Assembly: GCA_030057915.1 (NCBI GenBank)
Contig: JASGUC010000005.1
Span: 1 to 64,000, forward strand
Source of the DNA: Pseudomonadota bacterium
GTDB lineage: Bacteria; Desulfobacterota; Syntrophia; Syntrophales; UBA8958
Reading direction: 5' to 3'
Length of the DNA: 64,000 nt
Part shown: piece after piece, positions 52,689-61,784 of the stretch
How the letters are laid out: every line of letters begins with the position of its first letter
Numbering within the stretch: position 1 is the first letter of the stretch
The notes under the pieces: generated by a model
Told to the model about the DNA's origin: nothing
The model's input: the letters and a program-made list of their open reading frames with translations, nothing else
The model's database searches: none
Program-made: the position numbers and the translations under genes

Positions 52689-55041
52689 ACAGGCCCAGGG
52701 TCTGATGTCCTCCCTCGGCCAGCCCATAGGCGATATAGGCCGGTCCGATAAAGGTCTCCGCGCCGACGAAGACGCTGCCGGCGAAAATCAGGGAGTCCCA
52801 GGTGATGTCGCTCCGTTGACGCCAGGCGTTGCCCGCTTCCAGGGAAAAGCCGAGATAAAGGGTGGCGCGGAAATCTCCGAGGCCTGCGGCCCCCATATTT
52901 CGGAGGCAGACGATCCGCGCCAGTCCCGCCTCCTGACCCGACAGCTCATCGTTCAGGTATCCGGAGAGATTCAAGAAGCCGCCGATATTGTAAGAGTCTT
53001 GAATCTGGCTGTCACCGTCCAGGACGCCGCCGTAAATGATTCCGGGGATGACCGTCATCCGGCCCCAGGTCTTGGCGGCCTGGATGTTGGCGGTGACTCC
53101 GATGGCCTTGTAGTCGGAACCCATGTCCGGGAGATTGAACTGGCCGGTCATGTTGGCGTTCAATCCCCGCCGGGGAAAATTGAAGTTGTCCATGGTGTCG
53201 TAGGTCAAGGAGGAAAAGAAACCGCCGATATTGAAACTGTCCGTGGGCAGGTCGGCGGCCCCGACATTGACCCGGTAAGCGCCGTAGCCGCGGCGGACGC
53301 CCAGGCGCAACTCCCCCCAGTTGCCGAACTGCCGGCCAAGATCCAGACCCCCCATAAGTTCCTTGATCCGGTACTTGGCCATGATGTCTCCCGTATGCTC
53401 CGAGCTGTAGATGTAGGCGTTCCATTCCCGGTATTCGAGCCTGGGGGCGAAAAAGTAACGGGTGGAATAATCGCTGGGCTGGTAAAATTCCGAAAACAGG
53501 CGCGTCGTTTCGCCGATCTGTAATTCGTTCCGCCATTCGGCGCCCAAGGCGTTGATCTCGGTCCGGGTGAGCCGTGCGCCGATGGTATAGGAGCTGGAGC
53601 CCTTGAAATTGTCCGCCAGACTGATGTTGAAGCGCATGTAAGTGGGACCCCATGATTTTTCGAGGGGATCGAAAACCAGGCCCGTCTTGCCGTCTTTCCG
53701 TTCGAGATGGAAACCGACCCGTTCAAAGGTGTCCAGGCCATAAAGGCGATTGATGTCCTTTTCGAGGGTTTCCATGTTCAGCTTTTCCCCCGTCCTGGTT
53801 TCGATCTGGGCCTCCAGCACCCGGGGGGAAAGCTTGGAACGGCTCTCCCTCCTCGTCCCGGCCCCCGTCAACCACGCCGGTTTCTCCCTCCGGTCGCTCC
53901 CCTTTCCCTCGCCGCCGGTTTCTCCGGCGGGGCGGGGAGACGCCGGGGCCGAGGGGGCCGATTCGAACTCCACCTTGACGTAGTCGATGGTAGGCGACCC
54001 GGGGTCCCCCCGCCGTTGCTGGGCCAGATAAACCTGGTAGTCTTCCGGGGTTGTGGAAAGACCGGCGAGACGCCCCTTCATTTTAGCCGCCGCCGCGGCG
54101 CCGATCTTCATGGCCGTTTCGCTTTTGGAAAAATCCGTGGTTCCCAGCGGGCCGAGATCGGGCTGGATGAGGATGTCCTCCGGCTTCAGGGTCCGGAGTT
54201 GACCCTGGACGTTTCTCTGGATGAGGATGGTCATGACCTGGGCGGTGATGCTGGCGGTGGAATTGAGTCCCTCCCTGGTCCTGAGCGGGGTGCCGATATC
54301 GACGACGACGACGATGTCGGCGCCCATGGCGCGGACCACGTTTACCGGGAGGTTGTTGGCGATTCCGCCGTCCACGAGCATGCGTCCGTCGATCTCCATG
54401 GGCACGAAGATCCCCGGAATGGACATGCTCGCCCGGAGGGCCTCCGCCAGGTCCCCCTTGCCCAGGACGACGGCGTCGCCGGTTTCGATATCCGCCGCCA
54501 CGGCCCGAAAGGGGATCCGGAGGCGATCGAAATCCTTGATGTCCGCGGTGTGCAGCAGGAGTTTCTTCAGGAGGAGGTTCAGGTTCTGCCCCTGGACCAG
54601 GCCCCGGGAGGTGGCCAGACGGCCGTCCCGGACCCCGAGGTTCAGGTCGATTCGATAATCCAGGGAGTCCTGCTTGCGGCGGAAGGAGAGCTTGTCCGCC
54701 GTCTGCTTATCCGTGAAGGCCTCATTCCAGGAGATGTTGGTTACGAGTTTTTCCAGCTCCTCCGGGGAGTAGCCTGCCGCGTAGAGACCGCCGACGATGG
54801 CCCCCATGCTGACCCCCGCGATGCAGTGGATGGGTGCCCGCATCTCCTCCAGGACCTTCAGCACCCCGATATGGGCAATGCCCCGGGCGCCGCCGCCGCT
54901 TAAAACCAAGCCGACCCGCGGTGGCCGCGGCCCCGCGGCGTGGGCCAGGCAAGGCGTGGAGATGTGGGGGCAAAGGAAAAGAAAGACCAGGAACGTCCCG
55001 AAGGGCAAGGAAAACGGCCGGCGTTTTCGTGAAGGCATCAT
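52669..55041 (-). CDS. Patatin-like phospholipase with POTRA and BamA-like outer membrane barrel
   Basis: 790 residues. A signal peptide (TFLVFLFLCPHISTPCLAHA) is followed by a patatin domain: oxyanion loop VLSGGGARGIAHIGVL, nucleophile serine in IAGVSMGAIVGGLYAAG, and Asp in VDGGIANNLPVN. A linker and a single POTRA-like domain follow (VLEAQIETRTGEKLNMETLE, then INRLYGLDTFERVGFHLE). The last ~350 residues are beta-strands typical of the Omp85/surface antigen barrel. The same architecture occurs in PlpD-type proteins (type Vd secretion). It probably sits in the outer membrane and cleaves phospholipids. A Pro/Gly-rich stretch near residue 370 separates the domains. Confidence 0.93.
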   Translation of the reverse strand: MMPSRKRRPFSLPFGTFLVFLFLCPHISTPCLAHAAGPRPPRVGLVLSGGGARGIAHIGVLKVLEEMRAPIHCIAGVSMGAIVGGLYAAGYSPEELEKLVTNISWNEAFTDKQTADKLSFRRKQDSLDYRIDLNLGVRDGRLATSRGLVQGQNLNLLLKKLLLHTADIKDFDRLRIPFRAVAADIETGDAVVLGKGDLAEALRASMSIPGIFVPMEIDGRMLVDGGIANNLPVNVVRAMGADIVVVVDIGTPLRTREGLNSTASITAQVMTILIQRNVQGQLRTLKPEDILIQPDLGPLGTTDFSKSETAMKIGAAAAAKMKGRLAGLSTTPEDYQVYLAQQRRGDPGSPTIDYVKVEFESAPSAPASPRPAGETGGEGKGSDRREKPAWLTGAGTRRESRSKLSPRVLEAQIETRTGEKLNMETLEKDINRLYGLDTFERVGFHLERKDGKTGLVFDPLEKSWGPTYMRFNISLADNFKGSSSYTIGARLTRTEINALGAEWRNELQIGETTRLFSEFYQPSDYSTRYFFAPRLEYREWNAYIYSSEHTGDIMAKYRIKELMGGLDLGRQFGNWGELRLGVRRGYGAYRVNVGAADLPTDSFNIGGFFSSLTYDTMDNFNFPRRGLNANMTGQFNLPDMGSDYKAIGVTANIQAAKTWGRMTVIPGIIYGGVLDGDSQIQDSYNIGGFLNLSGYLNDELSGQEAGLARIVCLRNMGAAGLGDFRATLYLGFSLEAGNAWRQRSDITWDSLIFAGSVFVGAETFIGPAYIAYGLAEGGHQTLGLFIGQRY

Positions 55042-55134
55042 AGGGGGCGGAATATTCCTTTTTCTCGTTCCCGGCCACGATTAGACGAACCGTGCGGTTT
55101 TGTCAATCCGGACGTTTCCGCCGCGGAGGCAGCA

Positions 55135-55482
55135 TCAGGTCCGACGTCCATCCCGCGCCCCGCCGCTTCGAGGCGTTTGGCTGCCGAAACCGCCGGGTCC
55201 GCGGCCCGTTCCCCGGGGCCTCTCGCCCTGGTCTCCCTTCGGTTTGGCCTCGTCAACCCGGATTGTCCGTCCGAGCAGTTCTCCGCCGTTGAATGCCCGG
55301 ATGGCTTCCCGGGCCTGCGTTTCCGTTGCCATCTCCACGAACCCGAATCCCCGGCTCAGGCCGGTGATCCTGTCCCGGATGATCGCCAGGGAAACCACCT
55401 TGCCGATCTCGCTGAAATTGGCCATTAAATCATCTTCCGTGACCCCCTCCGCCAGGTTGCCGATGTAAAGCTTCTTCGCCAT
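55135..55482 (-). CDS. RRM-domain RNA-binding protein
   Basis: 115 residues. A single RNA recognition motif fills residues 1-80, with RNP2 KLYIGNL and RNP1 RGFGFVEM, and the last 35 residues are Gly/Arg-rich (GERPRGTGRGPGGFG). It matches the small RRM proteins common in cyanobacteria and Deltaproteobacteria, which bind single-stranded RNA and are often cold-induced. GGAGGAGGG precedes the ATG. Confidence 0.94.
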   Translation of the reverse strand: MAKKLYIGNLAEGVTEDDLMANFSEIGKVVSLAIIRDRITGLSRGFGFVEMATETQAREAIRAFNGGELLGRTIRVDEAKPKGDQGERPRGTGRGPGGFGSQTPRSGGARDGRRT

Positions 55483-55752
55483 GCTCCCCTCCTCCTCGCT
55501 TCCCCTTTTGACCCGTCGTCATCCCCGGCAGAGCCGCCATTCATCGGCATCGTTCGCATATAAAAAAACCACCGGACTCTGCGGAGCACGGCGGCCTTCC
55601 TTGTTCCACACCTTGCAGACAGGATGCTCTGATCTTCTCTTGACCCAAATCAGCAGGAAATCAATAAATATGCTTCTATCTAATCTCCTTGAGCGGGAAT
55701 GTCAAACGATATTTTGTGGAAAGGAAAACAGGCGTCATCCGCCTGCGAAGGA

Positions 55753-55841
55753 GGTTTTCCGGGGACGGGCGCCACAGGCGAAGTCTTTGCCAGAACGACG
55801 TCGGTGATCCCCGGGTTTTCCGGGGACGGGCGCCGCGGGCG
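55753..55841. repeat. Two 28-bp direct repeats, period 61
   Basis: GGTTTTCCGGGGACGGGCGC begins at 55753 and again at 55814, and the eight bases after it match with two A/G changes. They end about 20 bp before the nrdJ -35 box. Confidence 0.7.
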
Positions 55842-55859
55842 GGAGAGGGAAATATATTG

Positions 55860-55911
55860 TTGACATCATCAACATGTTGTGGCAAATAAGCCGCCTCATA
55901 CCACATGTTGT
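55860..55911 (+). promoter_or_regulatory. nrdJ promoter with two NrdR-like boxes
   Basis: ACATGTTGT occurs at 55872-55880 and again at 55903-55911, a distance of 31 bp (three helical turns). Both sit in palindromic surroundings (CAACATGTTG, CCACATGTTG). Paired boxes 31-32 bp apart are the hallmark of NrdR, the repressor of ribonucleotide reductase genes. The first box overlaps a possible promoter (TTGACA at 55860, CAAATA at 55883, 17-bp spacer). Confidence 0.5.
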
Positions 55912-55958
55912 ATTTAATAATCATTTTACATCGGTTATAAAGCGAGGAGACAAATGCA

Positions 55959-58190
55959 ATGAAAAAGAAGACTTCCCCGTCCGCCATCCCCTGCCTGACC
56001 AAAAATGCCATTACCGTCCTGGAGAGACGCTACCTGAAAAGGGAAAAGGAGGGACGGGTCCTCGAGACGCCGACCCATATGTTCAGGAGAGTGGCGGAGA
56101 GCATTGCCGCGGCGGAGCGAAAATTCAACCCCCAGGCCGATACGGGAAAACTCGCGGAACGGTTCTATCACATCATGGCCGCCCTGGAATTTCTTCCCAA
56201 TTCCCCCACCCTGATGAACGCCGGCCGGGAACTGGGGCAGTTGTCGGCCTGTTTCGTCCTCCCGGTGGGGGATTCCATGGAAGAGATCTTCGACGCCGTA
56301 AAATATACCGCCCTGATCCACAAATCGGGCGGCGGCACCGGTTTTTCCTTTTCCCGCCTCCGCCCCGCCAATGATGTGGTGATGACCACCACGGGCATCT
56401 CCAGCGGCCCCATTTCCTTCATGAAGGTCTTTGACGTCGCCACGGAGACCATCAAGCAGGGGGGCGCCCGCCGGGGGGCCAACATGGGCATCCTGCGCGT
56501 GGATCACCCCGATATAATGGATTTCATCATGTGCAAGGCCGACAAGAAACAGTTGAACAACTTCAACATCTCCGTCGGTCTGACGGAAGTCTTCATGGCC
56601 GCGGTGGAGGCGGATGGGGACTACGACCTGATCAATCCCCGCAATGGCCAGACAACCGGGATGCTCAACGCCCGGAAGGTCTTCAACCGCATTGTCGCCC
56701 AGGCCTGGGAGAACGGGGAGCCGGGGATCGTCTTTCTGGACCGCCTCAACCGCGATAATCCCACGCCCAACGCCGGGGCCATCGAATCGACGAACCCCTG
56801 CGGCGAACAGCCCCTCCTGCCCTATGAATCCTGCAACCTGGGATCGATCAACCTGGGCAAGATGACGGCGAACGGCGCGGTGGACTGGAAACGCCTTCGG
56901 GAGGTGGTCCATCTGGCCGTCCATTTTCTCGACAATGTCGTGGAGGTCAACAAATACCCCCTGCCCATCATCGCCGAGACGACCCTGGCAAACCGGAAGA
57001 TCGGTTTGGGCGTGATGGGCTGGGCGGACATCCTGATCATGCTGGGAATCCCCTATGACTCCGAGGAGGCGGTGACACTGGCCGACCAGGTAATGAAGTT
57101 CATAAAGGAGGAGGGGCGCGACGCCTCCCGACACCTGGCCAAACAACGGGGTCCCTTCCCGAATTTCGACGCCTCCCTCTATGCCCAGAAGGGCGAGCCC
57201 CCCCTCCGTAACGCCACGATTACTACCATCGCCCCGACAGGGACGATCTCCATCATCGCCAACGCCTCTTCGGGGGTGGAGCCGATCTTCGCCGTCTCTT
57301 ACGTCCGCCAGGTCATGGACGACGATATCCTCGTGGAGGTCCATCCCCTGTTCGAGAAGATGGCCCGGGAGAGGGGTTTTTACACCCCGGAGCTGATGAA
57401 GAGGATCGCCGAACAGGGGACGATCCATGACCTGGAGGAGGTTCCCGAGGACATCCGCCGCCTTTTCGTCACCGCCCACGACATCTCCCCGGAGGTCCAT
57501 GTGGGGATGCAGGCCGCCTTCCAGAAACACACCGACAATGCGGTGAGCAAGACGGTCAACTTTCCCCGGGAGGCCTCGGCGGAAGACGTGGCCCGGGTGT
57601 ATCGCCTCGCCTATAGACTGGACTGCAAGGGGGTCACCATCTACCGTGACGGCTCCCGGGACAAACAGGTCCTGTCCCGGGGCAATGGGAAGGAAAAGAC
57701 GGCGCGGCTGGGCGACGACGAAGGACGCCGGGTGGTGAAGAGGGAGCGGCCCAAGGTCTTGAAGGGCTGGACCTATCAGATGCAGACCGGTTGCGGTCCC
57801 CTTTATGTGACGGTAAATCAGGATAGCACCGGTCTTTTCGAACTCTTCACCACGATGGGGAAGGCAGGGGGATGCGCCGCTTCCCAGAACGAGGCCATAG
57901 GCCGCATGGTGTCCCTGGCCTGGCGGAGCGGCATTCAGGCCCGGCAGGTAATCAAGCAGCTCCAGGGCATCTCCTGTCACTCCCCTTCGGGATTCGGGGA
58001 AAACAAGGTCCTGTCCTGCGCCGATGCGGTGGCCAAGGCGATCCAGTCCCATATGGCGGCCAATGGTTACGAAACGGCGCCGGAGCGGACGACCCTGGTC
58101 AAGGGGGCCTGTCCCGAATGCGGCGGCATCGTCTCTCACGAGGGGGGCTGCGCCGTATGCCGGATCTGTGGCTACAGCGAATGCGCCTGA
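55959..58190 (+). CDS. nrdJ: Vitamin B12-dependent (class II) ribonucleotide reductase
   Basis: 743 residues. Makes deoxyribonucleotides using adenosylcobalamin, so it works without oxygen. Family blocks: FLPNSPTLMNAGRELGQLSA with the first redox Cys in the following SACFVLP, SGGGTGFSFSRLRP, the active-site NPCGEQPLLPYESCNLGSIN (with the radical Cys in SCNLGS or PCGEQ), APTGTISIIANASSGVEPIF, and the C-terminal zinc-type Cys cluster CPECGGIVSHEGGCAVCRICGYSEC that recycles the disulphide. GAGGAG lies upstream of the ATG. It is controlled, I infer, by NrdR boxes. It is a single-gene unit with a hairpin after the stop. Confidence 0.97.
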   Translation: MKKKTSPSAIPCLTKNAITVLERRYLKREKEGRVLETPTHMFRRVAESIAAAERKFNPQADTGKLAERFYHIMAALEFLPNSPTLMNAGRELGQLSACFVLPVGDSMEEIFDAVKYTALIHKSGGGTGFSFSRLRPANDVVMTTTGISSGPISFMKVFDVATETIKQGGARRGANMGILRVDHPDIMDFIMCKADKKQLNNFNISVGLTEVFMAAVEADGDYDLINPRNGQTTGMLNARKVFNRIVAQAWENGEPGIVFLDRLNRDNPTPNAGAIESTNPCGEQPLLPYESCNLGSINLGKMTANGAVDWKRLREVVHLAVHFLDNVVEVNKYPLPIIAETTLANRKIGLGVMGWADILIMLGIPYDSEEAVTLADQVMKFIKEEGRDASRHLAKQRGPFPNFDASLYAQKGEPPLRNATITTIAPTGTISIIANASSGVEPIFAVSYVRQVMDDDILVEVHPLFEKMARERGFYTPELMKRIAEQGTIHDLEEVPEDIRRLFVTAHDISPEVHVGMQAAFQKHTDNAVSKTVNFPREASAEDVARVYRLAYRLDCKGVTIYRDGSRDKQVLSRGNGKEKTARLGDDEGRRVVKRERPKVLKGWTYQMQTGCGPLYVTVNQDSTGLFELFTTMGKAGGCAASQNEAIGRMVSLAWRSGIQARQVIKQLQGISCHSPSGFGENKVLSCADAVAKAIQSHMAANGYETAPERTTLVKGACPECGGIVSHEGGCAVCRICGYSECA

Positions 58191-58213
58191 TAGGTTGCCG
58201 AAAGCGCTGGATT

Positions 58214-58232
58214 CAGGCCGCAATCCGGCCTG
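58214..58232 (+). terminator. Hairpin after nrdJ, possible terminator
   Basis: CAGGCCG and CGGCCTG form a perfect 7-bp stem with a 5-nt loop, 23 bp after the nrdJ stop. No T-tract follows directly, so termination is uncertain. Confidence 0.4.
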
Positions 58233-58338
58233 AGCGCTGGGGAATCCGCCTTTTGGAGGCGGCTCTTTCCCATGACCACCGGCCGTCGTGACGCCGCCGC
58301 ACCGAAAGGGCCCCTGCGGGCGACCCCGCCTTTAGCGC

Positions 58339-58397
58339 TATGTTTATATAAACATAATCAGCAATTATCTTGACTTGCCGTGGCTAATTATTGTATC
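58339..58397 (+). promoter_or_regulatory. fdhA promoter with 18-bp palindromic operator
   Basis: A perfect 18-bp palindrome TATGTTTATATAAACATA (58339-58356) ends 13 bp before TTGACT (58370-58375). A possible -10 TGTATC (58392-58397) follows at 16 bp. The position just upstream of -35 suits an activator. A ModE-like regulator gene at 61203-61571 is a possible but unproven partner. Confidence 0.45.
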
Positions 58398-58452
58398 GGG
58401 ATGCTGCCATAACTGTTATAAAACAACTTTAAACCCAACGAGGAGGCCCGTG

Positions 58453-61149
58453 ATGAAGGATGCGATCTTTTCCCTGAATGGGAAAGAAACCGTTTACCAG
58501 CCCGGACAAACGGTTCTGGAAGCGGCAAGGGCGGCCGGGGTGAACATTCCCACCCTCTGTTACCTCAAGGATACGACCCCCACCGGCGCCTGCCGGATAT
58601 GCCTGGTGGAGATCGCCGGCGCCCGGACTTTGATGGCCGCCTGTTCCACCCCGGTGGCGGCGGGCATGGAGGTGTTTACGGAAACGGACCGGGTCCACAA
58701 TGCCCGGAGGCTCAATGTGGAACTGCTTCTGTCCAGCGGCCGCCATGATTGTATGATCTGCGAGAGGAATGGGGATTGTCGCCTTCAGGATCTGGCGTAT
58801 TATTACGGAATCAAGGAGATGCGCTTTCCCCAGGATCAGGATTTCTACCCCACCGAAGAGGAAAACCCCTTCATAGTCCGTGACTTCACCCGTTGCATCC
58901 GTTGCGGCCGCTGCATTCAGGCCTGCAACGAACTGGTGGTCAACCGGGCCATAAGTTACGGCTATCGCGGCAAGGACAGCAAGGTCGTCACCGGCGGCGA
59001 CGGCCCCTACCTGGGCAGCGAGTGCGTCTTCTGCGGCCAGTGCGTGGAGGTCTGCCCCGTCGGGGCCCTTACGGAGAAGAAGGCCCGGGGCAAGGCGCGG
59101 GCCTGGGAGACCCAAAAGATCCGCACCACCTGTCCCTATTGCGGAGTCGGCTGTCAGCAGTGGCTCCATGTGAAAGACGGCCGGATAACCAAGGTCACGG
59201 CGGTGGAGGATGGGGAGCCGAACATGGGGCGACTCTGCGTCAAGGGCCGTTTCGGCTATGACTTCATCTATTCGGAGGACCGTCTCAAGACGCCGCTGAT
59301 AAGGGAAAACGGGAGCTTCCGGGAGGCTTCCTGGGACGAGGCCCTGGATCTGGTGGCGGGGAAATTCAAGGAAATCATCGCCAAGGAAGGTCCCGACGCC
59401 ATCGCCGGCGTCAGTTGCGCCAGGAGCATCAATGAAGATTCCTATCAGATGCAGAAACTGTTCCGCGCGGTGATCGGCACGAACAACATCGATCACTGCG
59501 CCCGCACCTGACACGCCCCGACGGTCGCCGGTCTGGCGACCTCTTTCGGCTCCGGGGCGATGACGAACTCCTTCCGCGATTTCGCCAAGGCCAAGATGAT
59601 CCTGGTGATCGGTTCCAACATGACGGAGGCCCATCCGGTGGCGGCTTCGCTGCTGAAGATGGCGGTGATCGGAGGCGCCGAGATGATCGTGGTGGATCCC
59701 CGGCGAACGCCCCTTGTGGACCTGGCCAACCTGCATGTCCAGATCAAGGTGGGTTCGGACGTGGCCTTTCTCAACGGGGTGATGCATGTCCTGATCGCCG
59801 AGGACATCTACGACAAGAAATATGTCGAATCCTGCACCGTGGGGTTCGAGGAACTGAAGCAGAAGGTTCTGGAATATACGCCGGAGCGGGCCGCGGCCAT
59901 CAGCGGGGTTGACGCCGACACGATCCGGACGGTGGCGCGCCGTCTCGCCGCCAACCGTCCCGCCATGCTTATGTACACCCTGGGGATCACCGAACATACA
60001 TGTGGCGTTGACAACGTCATGTCCTGTGCGAACCTCCAGATGCTCCTGGGCAACGTCGGCTTCGAATGCGGGGGCGTCAACCCCCTGCGGGGACAGAACA
60101 ACGTCCAGGGGGCCTGCGACATGGGGGCCCTGCCCAATGTCTTCCCGGGCTATCAGCGGGTGGACAATCCCCAGGCGCGGGAGAAATTCGCCGCCGCCTG
60201 GAAGGTGGAAAGGCTTCCGGAAAAACCGGGATTGATGATTCCCCAGATGATCGACGGCCTTCTGGATGGCAAGGTAAAGGCCTTTTACGTCTTCGGGGAG
60301 AACCTCGCCAACACGGAGCCGGATATACGGCACGTGGAGCGCTGCCTTGGCGCTGCGGAATTCCTGGTATGTCAGGACATCTTCCCCACGGAGACCACCC
60401 GGTTCGCCCATGTCGTGCTGCCGGCGGCGGCCTGGAGCGAGAACGACGGGACGTTCACCAGCAGCGAGCGCCGGGTCAACCGGGTCCGCACCGCCAGCGC
60501 CCCCCCGGGGGAGGCCAAGCCCAACTGGTGGATCTTCAAGGAGATCGCCCGGAGAATGGGTCATGTCTGGGAATCCGACAGCGCCCGGGAACTCTGGGAC
60601 AACGAGATCTCACAACTGGCGCCCTCCCTGGCGGGGATCAAGTATTTCCGCCTGGAAGGCAACGGACTCCAATGGCCGGCCCCGAGCCTGGAACACGAGG
60701 GGACCCCCTACCTCCACAAGGACGGCTGTTTTACCTGCGGGCTGGGGGTTTTGAAGGCGATCGACTGGAGGCCGCCGGCGGAGACGCCCGACGAGGAATA
60801 TCCCCTGGTCCTGAGCACGGGCCGCCGCCTCTACCATTACCACACCCGGACCCAAACCGGACGTTCCGAAGGCCTCAACGTGCTGCTCGGCGAGGAAACG
60901 GCCGATATCTCCGAGACGGATGCGGATAGATACGGGATTGCGGACGGGGAGACGATTGCGGTGAGGTCCCGGCGCGGCAGGGTGGCCGTGAAGGCCAGGG
61001 TCACTCCTCAGGTGCCGCCGGGGATGGTCTGGATGGCCTTCCATTTCCGGGAGGGATGCGCCAACTGGCTCACGAATCCCGTTTACGATCCCATTACCCT
61101 CACGGCGGAATACAAGGCCTGCGCCGTGGCGGTGGAAAAGATCGCCTGA
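58453..61149 (+). CDS. fdhA: Formate dehydrogenase alpha subunit, selenocysteine-containing (in-frame UGA)
   Basis: 898 residues from the ATG at 58453 (GAGGAGG upstream), reading TGA at 59509-59511 as selenocysteine 353. Domain order: NuoG-like [2Fe-2S] (Cys36, 47, 50, 64), His/Cys cluster HDCMICERNGDC, two [4Fe-4S] sites (CIRCGRCIQAC and CVFCGQCVEVC), the cofactor-domain cluster CPYCGVGC, then the molybdopterin part. The active site reads DHCARTUHAPTVAGL, the FDH signature. CGGVNPLRGQNNVQGACDMG and the C-terminal HTRTQTGR complete the family. It oxidises formate to CO2 (or the reverse) with Mo or W. The [2Fe-2S] front end is that of cytoplasmic NAD- or ferredoxin-linked FDH. The mod genes lie nearby. 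Confidence 0.96.
59523..59541 (+). promoter_or_regulatory. Bacterial SECIS hairpin of fdhA
   Basis: GGTCGCC pairs perfectly with GGCGACC around loop GGTCT. The stem begins 11 nt and the loop 18 nt after the UGA. The loop GGTCT is also that of E. coli fdhF, where SelB binds. Confidence 0.9.
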
Positions 61150-61202
61150 CGGGCGACGGTCGGGAAGGTTTCGGGGGAGGCGAGGCGCCGCCGGGGCGGG
61201 CC

Positions 61203-61571
61203 TCACTCCCCCTTTTTCTTTTCTTGATTCGGGCCCTGCTCTCCATCCAGCAGGGCGGTTAGTTCCCGGCTGGTCTTCTTCAGATAGGAATCGGCGTCTT
61301 TTTCCAGGCGTCGGAATCTATCCAGGAGTATGGAGGCCGCGGGGGTCAGGGTCATCCCCTTTTTCGCCGGGTCGCTTTCGATGAGCTTGATGCCCAGACG
61401 TTCCTCCGATGCCCGAAGGCGGCCCCAGGCGGCCCGGTAGGACATGTTGAGCTTCTTCGCCGCGGCGTTGAGGCTGTGACATTCAGCGACGGCCTGGAGG
61501 AGTTCCTCGCGGCCGTGCCCGAAGATCACCTTGCCGTCCTTTTCCAGCCAGATCTTGTATTTGATCTCCAT
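61203..61571 (-). CDS. ModE-like molybdate-type winged helix regulator (DNA-binding domain only)
   Basis: 122 residues. One LysR/ModE-type winged helix: LLQAVAECHSLNAAAKKLNM, SYRAAWGRLRASEERLGIKL (family pattern S...AW..L...E..LG..L) and MTLTPAASILLDRFRRLEKD. Full ModE has two additional MOP domains that bind molybdate. They are missing here, so metal sensing must differ or the protein works as a repressor only. It is convergent with fdhA and downstream of the FmdE-like and mod genes on the same strand. A role in Mo/W-linked control of fdhA or mod is inferred from position. Confidence 0.85.
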   Translation of the reverse strand: MEIKYKIWLEKDGKVIFGHGREELLQAVAECHSLNAAAKKLNMSYRAAWGRLRASEERLGIKLIESDPAKKGMTLTPAASILLDRFRRLEKDADSYLKKTSRELTALLDGEQGPNQEKKKGE

Positions 61572-61638
61572 CGGCGCTTACCTCCTCCCTCCGCGGAGGG
61601 GATGTAATGAACGGGCCTTGAATGGCCGAGCCTCCCCA

Positions 61639-61768
61639 AGACCTCTGAAAATCCACAATTGCCCGCCGCCCCGGCATAATCCGGGGTCGGGAATATCTCG
61701 AAAACAAAGCATTCCGGCTTCCGTCGGCATGGCGGCGGGAACTTGGAAACGGCATTTTTCAAAGGTCT
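61639..61768. repeat. Family A element
   Basis: Starts AAGACCTCTGAAAA and ends TTTTTCAAAGGTCT. The interior is nearly the same as at 17784-17914 (GCCCGCCGCCCCGGCATAAT, GTCGGGAATATCTCGAAAAC, ATTCCGGCTTCCGTCGG). It lies between the ModE-like and FmdE-like genes. Confidence 0.87.
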
Positions 61769-61784
61769 CTCTTCACCCACGGAC

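Larger units (their letters stand above)
55483..55958. other. Divergent intergenic region upstream of nrdJ
   Basis: About 475 bp between the RRM gene and nrdJ. It holds a pair of direct repeats (55753-55841) and the nrdJ promoter region with paired NrdR-like boxes. I saw no cobalamin riboswitch, although NrdJ needs B12. The AT-rich stretch around 55650-55730 has no assigned content. Confidence 0.6.

Noticed and set aside
55483-55958. Cobalamin riboswitch upstream of the B12-dependent reductase
   Set aside because: No B12-box-like core could be found by eye. The visible 28-bp direct repeats do not match it.
55935-58223. 762-codon frame antisense to nrdJ, and similar long frames antisense to fdhA (58429-60564), the biotin carboxylase (46925-48718) and the acyl-CoA synthetase (39246-41219)
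   Set aside because: Each mirrors a clearly identified gene with intact motifs. The antisense products have no recognisable domains and no ribosome binding sites.
58453-59511. fdhA as a pseudogene with a premature stop
   Set aside because: The stop is UGA at the exact active-site selenocysteine position, with a SECIS hairpin, and the reading frame and family motifs continue unbroken.
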